The notes beneath the pieces are model-generated. The model worked only from the letters and a program-made list of their open reading frames with translations. It ran no database searches and was not told the origin of the DNA. Made by a program: the position numbers and the translations under genes. Positions 23,761 to 34,290 of a stretch of DNA of 64,000 bases are shown here, piece after piece; the first letter of the stretch is position 1, and the number at the start of each line of letters is the position of its first letter. Origin of the DNA: Megascapheus bottae (Eukaryota > Chordata > Mammalia > Rodentia > Geomyidae); contig JANJXV010000017.1 in assembly GCA_024803745.1 (NCBI GenBank), forward strand, positions 1,261,001-1,325,000, in the 5' to 3' direction.

Positions 23761-24224
23761 ATCATCTATCACCTTCATTTCTGCAAATCGTCTCTTTACT
23801 CTTCTCCAATCCTTCCATTATACTACAGAACTACTTTCTCTACCAGATAGTTAAAGCAGCTAGTTGAAACATTTAAAATCCAACGTAAAATCCTCCTGTG
23901 TCTTCTTAATACACTTCCCATTAAAATCATTCTTCTGTCATGGTGCAACATTTCATTCCCTGATCTCCATCCTGTCTTTATTTAAACCTTATCTGAATGT
24001 TTGTAACAACCCTATTTAAACTTGAGTGTCCATAAATAACTCTCCATATCTTCCTTTCCAGATTCATTATTTTAATGGTATCTTGTACTTTATGATTTAC
24101 TGGAATTATAGAGACAAAGAAAGAGAAGGATAAAAAAATTACACATATCTCATTTGCCTCCTCATTTACATGAACTCCATGTTCTTTCCATATTTACCAT
24201 TTTTTACTTTACCAAAATTTAGGT
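23761..24224. other. No recognised feature
   Basis: AT-rich, unrecognised gap between two L1 blocks. Confidence 0.45.
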
Positions 24225-24644
24225 TTTTAAAAAAATTGTTATTTTAAAATTTTTATTGTTATACAGAGGGATTACAGTAACATGAAACAGGTAATGAATA
24301 ATGAATTATGAGTATAATTCTTTTTGAAGAAGGTCTACCTTACATTGCTCTCTCTCAGTCTTTTCTTCCTATTTCTACCCACAAGATACCCAGTTCATTT
24401 TCTGCATCATGTCTAGTGAGTTTCACTGTTGTATTTGTTCATCCTTGCTCCACCTTTTCTGTGCCCTCCCTTATCCTCCCAAATACAAAAACAAGACAAA
24501 AGTAAAAGTAAACAAAGACAGCAACAATGGCAACTAAAATATATCTCTTGTTTCCTTTTCTTGGAGTTCACTTCAAAGAATATTATTTTCCATGATCGTC
24601 TGCACATAGCTTAGCTATTGAGTCTTTGTCCACCACTCTTCCTT

Positions 24645-24715
24645 TGGTCTCTATATTTTAGACGAGATCAGGCGCGTTCAGGGTGGTATGGCCGTAGACT
24701 GGTCTCTATATTTTA
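24645..24715 (-). pseudogene. 5S rRNA fragment, tailless retrocopy with 16-bp TSD
   Basis: The 39 bases 24661-24699 read on the minus strand as the 5' end of vertebrate 5S rRNA (starts gtctacggccataccaccct, ends gatctcgtc). I see one difference from the canonical sequence (T for C in the GCGCCCGATC block). There is no A-tail. A perfect 16-bp duplication, tggtctctatatttta, lies at 24645-24660 and 24700-24715. The copy is 3'-truncated at about nt 39 and lacks the internal control region needed for transcription. It sits inside the 3' UTR of the type B L1, so it is younger than that element. Confidence 0.95.
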
Positions 24716-24750
24716 ATGGCTAGGGTCCTATACAATTTATCAAGTCCCAG

Positions 24751-24801
24751 TATATATATATATATAGATAGATATAGATATAGATATAGATATAGATATA
24801 T
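24751..24801. repeat. (TA)n(GATATA)n microsatellite
   Basis: tatatatatata followed by repeated gatata units, inside the type B L1 3' UTR. Confidence 0.93.
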
Positions 24802-26139
24802 GCACATCTGAGGGAAACAATGTAGCCTCTATTTCTTTAGCTCTGGCTTACTTTGAATAATAGAATAGTTGCTAAGTCTTTCCATTTCCTTACTAAGAAT
24901 ACAATGTCATTCTTTGTGATGGATGAGTAAAATATCATTGTGTATAATATATACCACATTTTCTTAATCCATTCATCCACTGATGGACATCTAGGTTGAT
25001 TCCTCATCTTAACTGTGGTAAACAATACTGCAGTGAACATGTCTGTGCTTGTGGCTTTAGTGTGGCATGATTTGTAGTCCATTAGATAAATTCCCAAGGG
25101 TGGAATTGCTGAGTCATAGGTAAGCTCTGCTTTTAGTCTTTTAAGGAACCTCCTTGCGGATTCTATTCTGGAGGAATAGCAATACCAAACTTCAAGCTTT
25201 ATTACAAAAATATAATAATAAAAACAGCTTGGTACTGGCATAGGAATAGGCCTGAGAACCAATGGAAGAGAAGACCCAGAAATAAGTGAACAAATTTATA
25301 GCCACCTATTATTTGATAATGGAGCCAAAAACTTAGGTTTGAAGAAAGACAGACCCTTTAACAAATGGTGCTGACATATGTAAAAAACTATCAGCATGAA
25401 GAAACTTAAACCACATATCTGTATATCACCTTGTAACAGATTCTCTAACTGGATAAAAGACCTCAATATAAAGCTAGCTACTGTGAAAATATAACAGGAA
25501 GAGGTAGTGAAAATCCTAAGCCATGTAGGAATGGGGAGAACAGTCCTAAACAAAGATAAGGAATCATAGAAAATCAAAGAAAGACTGGACAAATGGAATT
25601 ATATCAAAATGAAGAGCCTCTGCATAACAAAGATTATAGCAAGCAAGACAGCCCACACAATGGGAGAAAAATCATTGCTACATATATATTCAACAAGAGC
25701 CTCATATCTGAAATATACTCGGGGCTCAAAAACTTAACCCTCACCAAATAAATCCTCAAAAACGCAATAGCCCAATTTTAAAAAAATAGACTAAAGACTA
25801 AAAGGGAGATTTCTCAGAGGAAGTAAAAGAATGACCTATAGACATGAGGAAATGTTTCACATCTCTGGTCATAAAAAAATGCAAATCAAAACACATTGAG
25901 ATTCCTCATTAACAATAACAAATGATGACAAGGATGTAACCAAAAGAGAACCATATTACATTGTTGGCATAAAGTAAACTAAAACTTACATTATTAACAT
26001 GATATAGAATGAGTTGATATGATTCATTGTTTATTTTAGTAGTTTATCTGTACATTGTATGGTGTTCAATCATGCTGTACGGTTTTCAGTCATTTTTTAC
26101 CCAACCTCTACATTTTTTAAAATTTCTTTTACTACTGTT

Positions 26140-27070
26140 ATCATTGAAGACTTCTAATATGAGGTGGAATAGAGATGCAGAGAGATCCTATGTCATTCCT
26201 AATGTCTGTGGATTAGACTTCTGTTAATCCACTGATTACTAAGGCAATTGGAGTGTGATGATTATTATTTTCTAGGATTTCTAAATATTCTGGCCCTTTT
26301 ATATTAAATTATTATATATTTTAAACCAGTATTGAAAGGCATTGCATATTCTGTTTAACAAAGGAAGTCAGAAACAAGATGTGGAATTCAGAGGCAGGCA
26401 TCTTTTCAAAAAACAACTATATGGTAACAATACAAGCGACAATAGGGGTAACCTGGAAAGAAATGTCTGTGTCTGGAAAAGCTATGTAGAAAAAGTCTTT
26501 TGTGTTTTTCTTGATCTGATTGGTGATAATGCGGATGCATAAATATGGACATCTAGGTTGATTCCTCATCTTGACAATGGCAAACAATCCTGCAATGAAC
26601 ATGTCTGTGCTGGTAGTTTTAGTGTGGCATGATTTGTAGTCCATTAGATAAATGCCCAGGAGTGGAATTGCTGAGTCATAGGTAAGCTCTGCTTTTAAGA
26701 AACTTCCTTGATGCTTTCCATTGCTGGAGGAATATCAATATAAACTTCAAAAACATAATAATAAAAACAGCTTGGTAATAGCACAGGGATAGGCCTGAGA
26801 ACCAATGGAACCAATGATAGATCAAACTGTATACTTGAAACTAGTGCATGTTACTAAGGTAGCAAAATGTGGTGGTGCATTTTATGGTAGTAAATTATAC
26901 CAGTTATTAACATTAATTCAAGATTAAACCAGCTTTCATCCTGGGATAAATTCAGTGTGGTCAGGATATGTTGGATTGGGCAATGAATATTTTGTTGATG
27001 GCATTTTTCATTCACTTTCCTGAGAAATTGGGCTATGATTTACTTTTATTTTTCTATAAATTTTCATTAG
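26140..27070 (-). mobile_element. Ancient LINE-1 RT-region relic, interrupted
   Basis: Weak minus-strand resemblance to the L1 RT region in two blocks, about 26140-26345 and 26920-27070 (aaaccagctttcatcctggg; ttcctgagaaattgggctat). It is interrupted by the duplicated segment at 26545. Recognition is by eye and tentative. Confidence 0.45.
26545..26810. repeat. Second copy of the inverted-L1 junction at 24983-25266
   Basis: This 266-bp segment matches 24983-25266 across both halves of the inversion: reverse ORF2 (atggacatctaggttgattc), then an abrupt switch to forward ORF2 (ctggaggaatatcaatataa; acagcttggtaatagcacag). Both copies share the atypical ccttg at the switch point and end at gaaccaatggaa. 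A shared breakpoint implies duplication of one event. Confidence 0.82.
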
Positions 27071-27197
27071 TATACTTCAATAGTGCAAAAAGGTATTGTG
27101 ATAATCCTATTGTATCTTTCTTTTAATGTCCCAATTTACTAATATACTCTGGCCTTAAAATACAAATGAGTTCTTATTTTCTATTACATAAATTTAT

Positions 27198-27390
27198 TTT
27201 ATTTGCCAGTCCTGGGGCTTAAGTTCATGGCCTGAGCACTGTCCTTGGAGTTTCTCAAGGCTAGAGCTCTACCATTTGAGCCACAGCACCACTTCTGGCT
27301 TTTTTTTCTAGGTATGTGGTACCAAGGAATTGAACCCAGGGTTTCGTGTATGTCAGGCAAGCACATTACCACTAAGCCACACTCCTGGCC
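27198..27390 (-). mobile_element. IDL-Geo SINE
   Basis: Reverse full-length copy: tgccagtcctggggcttaag through accatttgagccacagcacc to ccactaagccacactcctgg. Confidence 0.92.
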
Positions 27391-27719
27391 CTTACCTGAA
27401 ATTTTTACTAATGTTGATGATTCTTATTTAAGTGAATGGACTTAAACTAGTAATATCCTTTGCCAAATATTTTTAGTTTCTAATTAAGATAAGTTAACAG
27501 ACAGAAGTCTTTCCACTTATTTTAGTTCTTATAAAGGAAAATCACGTTATTTTCCAAACAGCTCAAATTCCACGTATACTTTCATATTTTGGGGAGAAGT
27601 TTATTTATAGTAACATCCATTTTTTAAAATATATAGAATCATGCATATTATTTTGGTGCACTTATTTACTGAAGTTTTGACTCATGAACTCAATCTGTTT
27701 CTGGTGTAGATTTTTTTGT
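27391..27719. other. No recognised feature
   Basis: AT-rich; may be further L1M sequence too diverged to call. Confidence 0.4.
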
Positions 27720-28900
27720 TTATTTTAATAGGTTTTGTTTACATTATAGATATGTTTCAGTAATTCATGCACATTAATATATATCATTTCTACTTTTCAT
27801 ATTTTATTGCTTTACCATCTGATCAATGTTTACATATTTATGCATTTACAAAATTACCAACCAGATCAAGAAATGTAGAAACAGTTTTTCCCTATATAGC
27901 TTTTCCAGTCAAAGACACTTCTTTCCTGGTTACCTCTATTGTCATTTCTATTGTTAACAAATAGTTGGTTTTTATAGTTGGTTTTATAGTTGCTAACAAA
28001 TAGTTGATTGCCTTTGAATTCCATGTAAATGATATCCTATAGGACCTTGTGTCCGGCTTTCTTTGTTCAACAGAATATGTGCGTGTGTGATTTGTTCATG
28101 GTGATGGACATATCATTTGTTCTTTATTTCTCTGTAGTATTCCATTCCATTATGTAACCATATCATAATTCATTCACTTATGCTTTTGTCAATCAACATT
28201 TTATACACTTTGTTGCTACTAAGAATAAAAATTCTGTGGCTATTCTCAGTCATATCCTATATTTCACATGATTATTTTTTTATAAGTATTGGCTTACAAA
28301 TAAGGTTAATGGAACAGAAGATTATGTTCAGCTTCATTTGACATGACTGAACAGCTTTTGAAGGTGATTGAGTCATTTTGTCCTTCTAGCAATTTTTGAG
28401 ACTAATAAATGCTTCATAACCTAACCAACTGATCACACACATCACAACAATTCTTTTCTATATGTGCTTTCTAGTATATTTATTATTTTCTTTCTTATTT
28501 GGATCCATGCTGAATAACTTATAGGATGATTTAGGAATCAATGTTTTCTTTCTTACCAGGTGAAAACCAATTGCTCTAGCACACTTTATTGACAAGGTTG
28601 GCCTTCCTTCACTGGAACCTATAATAGTGTTGTTGAATATCATGTACATATAATCAATTCTGTTCTGTGAAATTTACCTCATTTGATTACACTCATACTA
28701 CATTGTCTTGCTAAATTTGACATTGTCATGGTGGTAACAAATCTTATAATCTGGGAATTTAACTTTAGATTAGTTTCAATCATCAAAATTGTTTGCCAAA
28801 TCTGGACAGGAACGTTCTTATCCTTCTGGAGGCTATCAGGGAGATTAAATTCACTGATTACTTATTGTTTCATTTGATTTTCCATGTTATGCCCAAATAC
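27720..28900 (-). mobile_element. Ancient L1M-type LINE-1
   Basis: Minus-strand match to the old mammalian L1M architecture: 3' UTR (tttacatatttatgcattta; accagatcaagaaatgtaga), the ccttgtgtccggctttcttt block, ORF2 end (gtagtattccattccattat), and upstream ORF2 (aattgctctagcacacttta; caaaattgtttgccaaatct). It predates rodent-specific L1s and contains many indels. Confidence 0.75.
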
Positions 28901-29076
28901 AGTTTTCATTGGATTATTCTGCCTTGAACCAAAAGAGATACTTTGTTGTGATTGATAACTTTCTTGGCAAATTATCTCTTCAAAGTGTTTCAGGCCAATA
29001 GTTTTGGCCTGAAAAGGTTACATAACACCTATGCTATGCAATTCATTCTGTACCATGATCCATGATTTCTGGAGCT

Positions 29077-29078
<2 letters not shown>

Positions 29079-29157
<79 letters not shown>

Positions 29158-29162
29158 CTCTG
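29079..29162. repeat. (CT)n microsatellite
   Basis: About 40 CT units with one interruption (tctcgctctc) at the right end. Confidence 0.98.
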
Positions 29163-29242
29163 TATCCTAATTTGGGTATTACTTACTGAAGTAATTAAAA
29201 TTATTAATTTCTTAACTATGCCTATTTTGTTAACTTTTTTTT

Positions 29243-29555
29243 GACAGAATTGAGGTTTGAACTCAGGGCCACATGTTTGTTTGGCAAACTCTCTTTACCT
29301 TGAGTCATACTTCCAAACATTTTCATTTTAGTTACTTTCCTAGTAGGGATTTGTGATCCTTTGCCTAAGCCAGCCTCTCACAGTGATCCTCCTGTCTCCA
29401 CCTACCAAGTATATGTGATTATTGGTCTGTACCATCAGCTTTATTTTCAGAATGGATCTTGGTAATCTTTTTCTCAGAATAGTCCTGAATTGTGATAATA
29501 CTAGCTCTGCTTCCCAAGTAGAAGATTACAGCCATGTGCCAACACACTAGCCCTT
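29243..29555 (-). mobile_element. Older ID-like/B1-like composite SINE
   Basis: Reverse element: tttgacagaattgaggtttg and actcagggcc (ID-like), then agccagcctctcacagtgat and a second B1-like arm ending agaagattacagccatgtgc. The Geo half is absent. The layout resembles composite SINEs of other castorimorph rodents, but the family name is uncertain. Confidence 0.6.
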
Positions 29556-31527
29556 AAGTTTAAGATTTTTGATTGTAGTAATTACTTTTAAGTCTAGCAT
29601 TTCCACTTAATTTTTCTGATACTCAAGTTTCCTAGGGAAATTCTCCTGTCTGTGTTTTCATAAACATGTTATAAGTTTAATTTTAATCTAAACCTAATTT
29701 CACCTGATCAATTTATGTTTTTTTCTGTTACTTATTTTTCTCTTTTGTCTCATGAATTGCCTGATAATTTTAAACTGAATGCAAGACATTATTTTTAATA
29801 ATGCTAGATAATATGGGTTATGTTATCTTTCTTGAAATAGGGTTTTATATAGTCTCTGGATGAAGAATTGGAGTGTATTTGAAGCTCAGTTTAAATCTTT
29901 GTGAGATCTGGGACATTTGGGATGTTCTAACTATGACATGCAATGCTGTGGAGATTTTGCATCTAGCTGGGCCTGACTTCATTTCTGCCCTAATGTGACT
30001 AAAGCCAGTATGTTTGATTAATTTGTCAGTTTCATAGCATCAGCTTTTTCTATTTCTCTGAAGTTGGACTTTCCCATGCACTGAAGACTGGTTAAGTTAA
30101 CAAAAATGGCACAGAATCCAGGATCACTGTAGTGACCACTTTCTATGTAGCATTGCCCTGCCATTTTGCTTTATTTGCTTAGCTAATTCCTCAGTGTCTT
30201 CAAAATATCTTTGGTTTTAGGCAAAATTTTAGTGAATGCTGAAAACTATAGCAAAAAGTCCACAACTCTGTGTACAAGTATTTTAAAAACACAATATTAA
30301 ATATTTACTAAATTCCCTTTTAATGTTGAGCACTATAATAGATTCATGCTTGGATTTATACTTATCCCATACTTGATTATTGCAAGAATTCAGAAAAATA
30401 AGTATAATCATTTCTTTCTAAAGGGTAGCTATGAAACTAAGGTGGTAGTTTAATTTGTGCTTTCATAAATCTGTAACTTAGCCTATTACTGCACTCCTCA
30501 AAATCATTTTTATTGTTGTAATTTATTTATATAGATGCAATAACATATAACAATTGAATGATTGATACCAGTAGCAATAGAACATGGCTACTGGGTATTC
30601 CTCTTGTCTCTAGTACTTCTAGAGTTTTCTGTTAATCAACACATAATTTCACTTCTCCGGGAAGCCTATGGAAAACAAAGACAATGTGAATTTTGTTTCT
30701 GAAAGAATTGATTTTTTAAGAGACTTAGTGAATGAGGAACACTCAGTAATGAGTGCTAACGTGATATGGAAGCAGTTGTTCTCAAAGCAGATTCCATTCT
30801 ACGTTGGCAAAGCACTTAGTGCTCCTGTAGCACTTACACTAGTCTCTATCACTGTGAGTTCAGTAACTTTATTCTTCCATAGGAAGCAAGGGTCCTGGAA
30901 ACTGAATATCAAGTAATAAATACAAAGCAGCTCTCTTTCTTTCTCTCTCTGTCATCTCTGTCATTGTGAATCTATCCTTCCAGTTTTCCCCCACACTGTT
31001 GTGCCAATTATTTTTGTAAAAAAAAAGTGTTTCCAAAGAATTCTAACTAAAATAAATACATCAGTTCCCAATTTACCTCTTAAGTTGGGCATCACTATGA
31101 GCATGCTTCCATGTTAGTAGAGGCACATGTATTTGGATGAGGCATTAGATATTTATTTTGTAACTTGATAAAAAATTTATGCATTTACACTGTCTCAGAA
31201 CAACTTGTACTGTGACTTGTATTTCACATTTTATGTACTTGGTATCATGTACTTTTGACAATTCATTCCTATTTTTGACAGATTTTTTTTTCTGTTTTCA
31301 GAAGTAAGGTACATATTTGCCCACTTGTATTCACTTTGTTCTGTGTAAGGTAGCATCTTAGCTGTTATCACACAACATGTAGTTTTCTGTCAAACAGTAT
31401 TTACTAAGCACTTACTCTGAGCACATCTACTATACTGGGGACTGACAGGCAGAAAAAAGGTAAGGAAAATAAGAGGAGCACACAAGGTCAACTGTTGGAA
31501 CCTAATTGGCACATATTAAAGCACTTT
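29556..31527. other. Mostly unrecognised; one 82-codon frame
   Basis: About 2 kb without a confident repeat. A plus-strand ATG frame at 30668-30916 would encode 82 residues with a hydrophobic stretch (about 51-69) near the C-terminus. I recognise no family, start context or splice signals, so I do not call it a gene. Confidence 0.4.
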
Positions 31528-32433
31528 GAAAATAAATTCTATTGTAATCCTCTGATGGGAGAGTCCAAGGTTTCTACTGAGTATGACAAATGAGGGAAAC
31601 CACCGAGTCTATGTTCCTTTGGGTCTGGCTTACTTCATTTAATATGATTTTTCCAAGTCTTTCCATTTCCTTACAAATGGGGCCATGTCATTCTTTCTGA
31701 CAGCAACATAGAATTCCATTGTGCATAAATACCACATCTTGTTGATCTACTCATCACCTGAGGGTCATCTGGGTTGGTTCCATATCTTTGCCATTACCAT
31801 AGTAAATAGTGCTGCAATGAACATTGTTGTGCTAGTGGATTTAGTAAGTCCTCGTTTCTGGGCAACTGGGTAAATGCCAAGTAGTGGAATTGCTGGGTCA
31901 TAGGGGAGCTCTATGTTTAGTATTTTGAGGAATTGCCCTACTGCTTTCCATAGTGGTTGAAAAAGTTTTCACTCTCGCCAACAGTGTAGAAGTGATCCCT
32001 TCTGGCCACATCTCCACCACCATCTTTTGTTATTAGATTCTTGATCATGGCCTTTCTAACTGGAGTGAGGTGTGGACAAGGCTAAATGAAAGGACCTCCA
32101 GGATATGGAAACAAGAGCCATATAATTTGGGATTGTTGTTCTTAATGTACTATGTTATTTCTCATCTCTTTTGTTGTTCCCTGGTTATTCTCATATTGTT
32201 ATAGTATTTTACCTTGTTATCTGGTATATTGTATATACGTTTTTTGTTTATTTGAAATAGGAAAGGGAAGAGGGAAAACAAGATGAGGGAAGGGGGTAGG
32301 GTGAGGGAAATGGGGACAAAAACATGAGAAGGGGTATCAATGTGTATGAAGTAATGCACCCTCTATCTGGTGAATATAACTATAATCCTTCTATTAATTA
32401 CAATAAAAATTATAAAAGAAAATAAATTCTATT
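31528..32433 (+). mobile_element. LINE-1 type A with 5' inversion and perfect TSD
   Basis: The insertion 31544-32417 is flanked by the perfect 16-bp duplication gaaaataaattctatt (31528-31543, 32418-32433). The 3' body (about 32074-32417) is plus-strand type A 3' UTR with its purine tract and attacaataaaaat tail. The 5' part (31544-about 32073) is inverted: it reads, in reverse, from the start of the 3' UTR back through the ORF2 C-terminus. Only about 30 bp of L1 are missing between the two parts, an exemplary twin-priming product. Confidence 0.95.
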
Positions 32434-32447
32434 TATATATTATTGTT

Positions 32448-33095
32448 TAGTATATTCATTTCCTAGTCCTGTTGTAACCAGTTGCCACACACTAAATGGC
32501 TTTGATTAAGAGAAATTTAGCTGGGTAATTGTGGTTCTTTCCCATAATACTAGCTATTCAGGAGATTGTGATGTGAGGATGTGTTTAAGCCAGCCTGAGC
32601 AAAAAAAGCCCATGAGACTCTTGCCTTCAATTAATCAGCAAAAATCTTTAAATGGAAGTCTGGGTCAAATGGTAGAGTACTAGCCTTGAGCCAAAAATCC
32701 AAGTATTATTTCAAGAATCTAAATTCAAGCCCTAATACTTACATAAACAAACAAAAGCAATCAGAAAATCATTTTCTCTTCATTCTGGAGTCCATTAAAT
32801 CTAAATCAATGGTGCTAGTGGATGTCTTTTTGTATTTCCTGAGGAAATTCAGTCAAGGTTCCTCGTCTTAGCTCTTGCTTGGGGAAAAATCTCTGTTATC
32901 TCTTGGTTTATAGATTGCATTTGATGCCTCTGTTCTCACATCATCTTCCTCTACTTTCTCCTCTTTTATTTGAACATCTTTTGTAAGCACACTTGTCAAT
33001 AGGTGTGAAGCTCACTTGTGTAAACCAGGTGATCTCATCTTAAGATCCTCAATTATGCCTGTAGAGTCATTTCTGCCATGTAGTCATATTAACAG
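32448..33095. repeat. Ancient mammalian interspersed repeat, split by a SINE
   Basis: Blocks 32448-32517 (cctgttgtaaccagttgcca) and 32763-33095 (ctcttggtttatagattgca; gttctcacatcatcttcctc; gtgatctcatcttaagatcc) follow the order of an old, widespread mammalian repeat that begins gccataacaaagtaccacaa. I cannot name the family with certainty. Confidence 0.5.
32518..32762 (+). mobile_element. B1-Geo composite SINE
   Basis: Forward copy: B1-like half (aatactagctattcaggaga), linker cttcaattaatcagcaaaaa, Geo half (gagtactagccttgagccaa) and a (AAAC)n tail. Confidence 0.82.
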
Positions 33096-33101
33096 TTTGT
33101 A

Positions 33102-33126
33102 GCTATATATATATATATATATATAC
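33102..33126. repeat. (AT)n microsatellite
   Basis: About 12 AT units. Confidence 0.95.
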
Positions 33127-33263
33127 TGTTCAACCTACTATATGTGGAATGTTCTTTATAGTTTTTTTTTCAAAAAGTTCTATTTTCCAGCTGTATAGAA
33201 CTTTTTTAAAGGGTAACAGATTGTATATCTCATGTTTTTCAAATCCCAGGTAAGTGTTGTGAT

Positions 33264-33530
33264 CAAAAGTACACTTTTTTCCTTTTTTTTTTTTTTTTGT
33301 TAGTCATGGGGCTTGAATTCTTGGCCTGGGTGCTGTCCCTAAGTTCTTCAGCTCAAGGCTAGTGCTCTACCACTTTAGCCACAGGGCTACTTCTGATTTT
33401 CTGATAGTTAATTGGAGATAAGGGTTTCAGGGGCTTTGCTGCTCCATCTGGCTTTGAACTGAGATCCTCAGATCTCAGCCTCTTGAGTAGCGATTACAGG
33501 TCCTCAGTACCCGGCCAAAAGTACTCTTTT
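33264..33530 (-). mobile_element. B1-Geo composite SINE with TSD
   Basis: The body is about 33282-33515: T17 run, Geo half (catggggcttgaattcttgg), linker gatagttaattggagataag, and B1-like half (cctcagatctcagcctcttg ... acccggcc). The TSD caaaagtac[a/t]ctttt lies at 33264-33278 and 33516-33530, with one difference. Confidence 0.93.
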
Positions 33531-33977
33531 AATAAAAATATGCTAAAGAATAAAGAAAACACATGAAGATCCAAAGGAATAAAAACTGTACTAAACAGTC
33601 AAATTCTGGTGACTATACAGAGTTTTGTGGAGGTGCAATAGCCATGATCTGGCTTATTCCCTGCAGGAAGTCATCTGATGCTAAATCAGCGTTCCTGGAA
33701 AGGCTTTGTGAAGGAGACACAGAAAATGTGTTTTAAAATACCAAACAGGGAGTTATATAATACATAAAGAATTTGAGGAAAATCATCCCAGACACAGAGA
33801 GTAAACCATACTGAACTCAGTACAAGGCTCTCTTGGTCTAGTAGGAAGTGTTTGAAACTGCTGGGAGATTTCACACATGGGGTGAAGCTATGGCTACGCT
33901 TTTATTTATGGAGGGAAAACTACAAGTGATAACACCAGGTTTATATGAAGACTGAACCATGCAGAATCTTCTGTGCT
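33531..33977. other. No recognised feature
   Basis: Unrecognised sequence. Confidence 0.45.
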
Positions 33978-34096
33978 CTACTGTCTTATTCCATTTGGGT
34001 TACTATAACAAAGCATCATACATCATTAGCTTCTAAATAACAATATTTCTCGTACTTTTTAAAGCATGAAAGTCTAAGTAAAAAATATCAGTAGAT
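33978..34096. repeat. Fragment of the same ancient repeat as at 32448
   Basis: ccatttgggttactataaca and the following aagcatcat match the start of the repeat family seen at 32448. Short and diverged. Confidence 0.45.
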
Positions 34097-34290
34097 GGGC
34101 CGGAGTTTGGCCTAGTGGTAGAGTGCTTGCCTAGCATGCACAAAGACCGGGGTTCGGTTCCTCGGCACCACATACATAGAAGAAAGCTGAAAGTGGTGTT
34201 GTGGCTCAAGTGGTAGGGCTCTAGCCTTGAGAAAGCCCGAGGACATTGCTCAGGCCGTGATTTCAAGGCCCAGGAATGACAAAAAAAAAA
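34097..34290 (+). mobile_element. IDL-Geo SINE
   Basis: Forward, well-preserved copy: ggagtttggcctagtggtag, a near-intact tRNA B box (gggttcggttcctcgg), Geo half (aagtggtgttgtggctcaag) and an A10 tail. Among the youngest-looking SINEs here. Confidence 0.95.

Larger units (their letters stand above)
24225..25985 (-). mobile_element. LINE-1 type B with 5' inversion
   Basis: Minus-oriented type B tail (24225-24830) and ORF2 C-terminus (to about 25163). From about 25165 the strand switches: 25165-25985 is plus-oriented ORF2, from ggaatagcaataccaaactt through catctctggtcataaaaaaa to about 25980. The inverted piece is the part of ORF2 directly upstream of the body, as expected from twin priming. 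A minus-strand open frame (25262-24837) crosses the junction and is a chimaera, not a gene. No TSD is clear because the copy is old. Confidence 0.85.

Noticed and set aside
24837..25262. 141-residue minus-strand open frame
   Set aside because: It spans an L1 inversion junction; only the L1 ORF2 part is meaningful.
29062..29244. Leu-Ser repeat protein
   Set aside because: It is the translation of the CT microsatellite.
34097..34180. Possible tRNA-Ala gene (A and B boxes)
   Set aside because: It is the left half of an IDL-Geo SINE; it continues into the Geo half and an A-tail, and the cloverleaf is incomplete.
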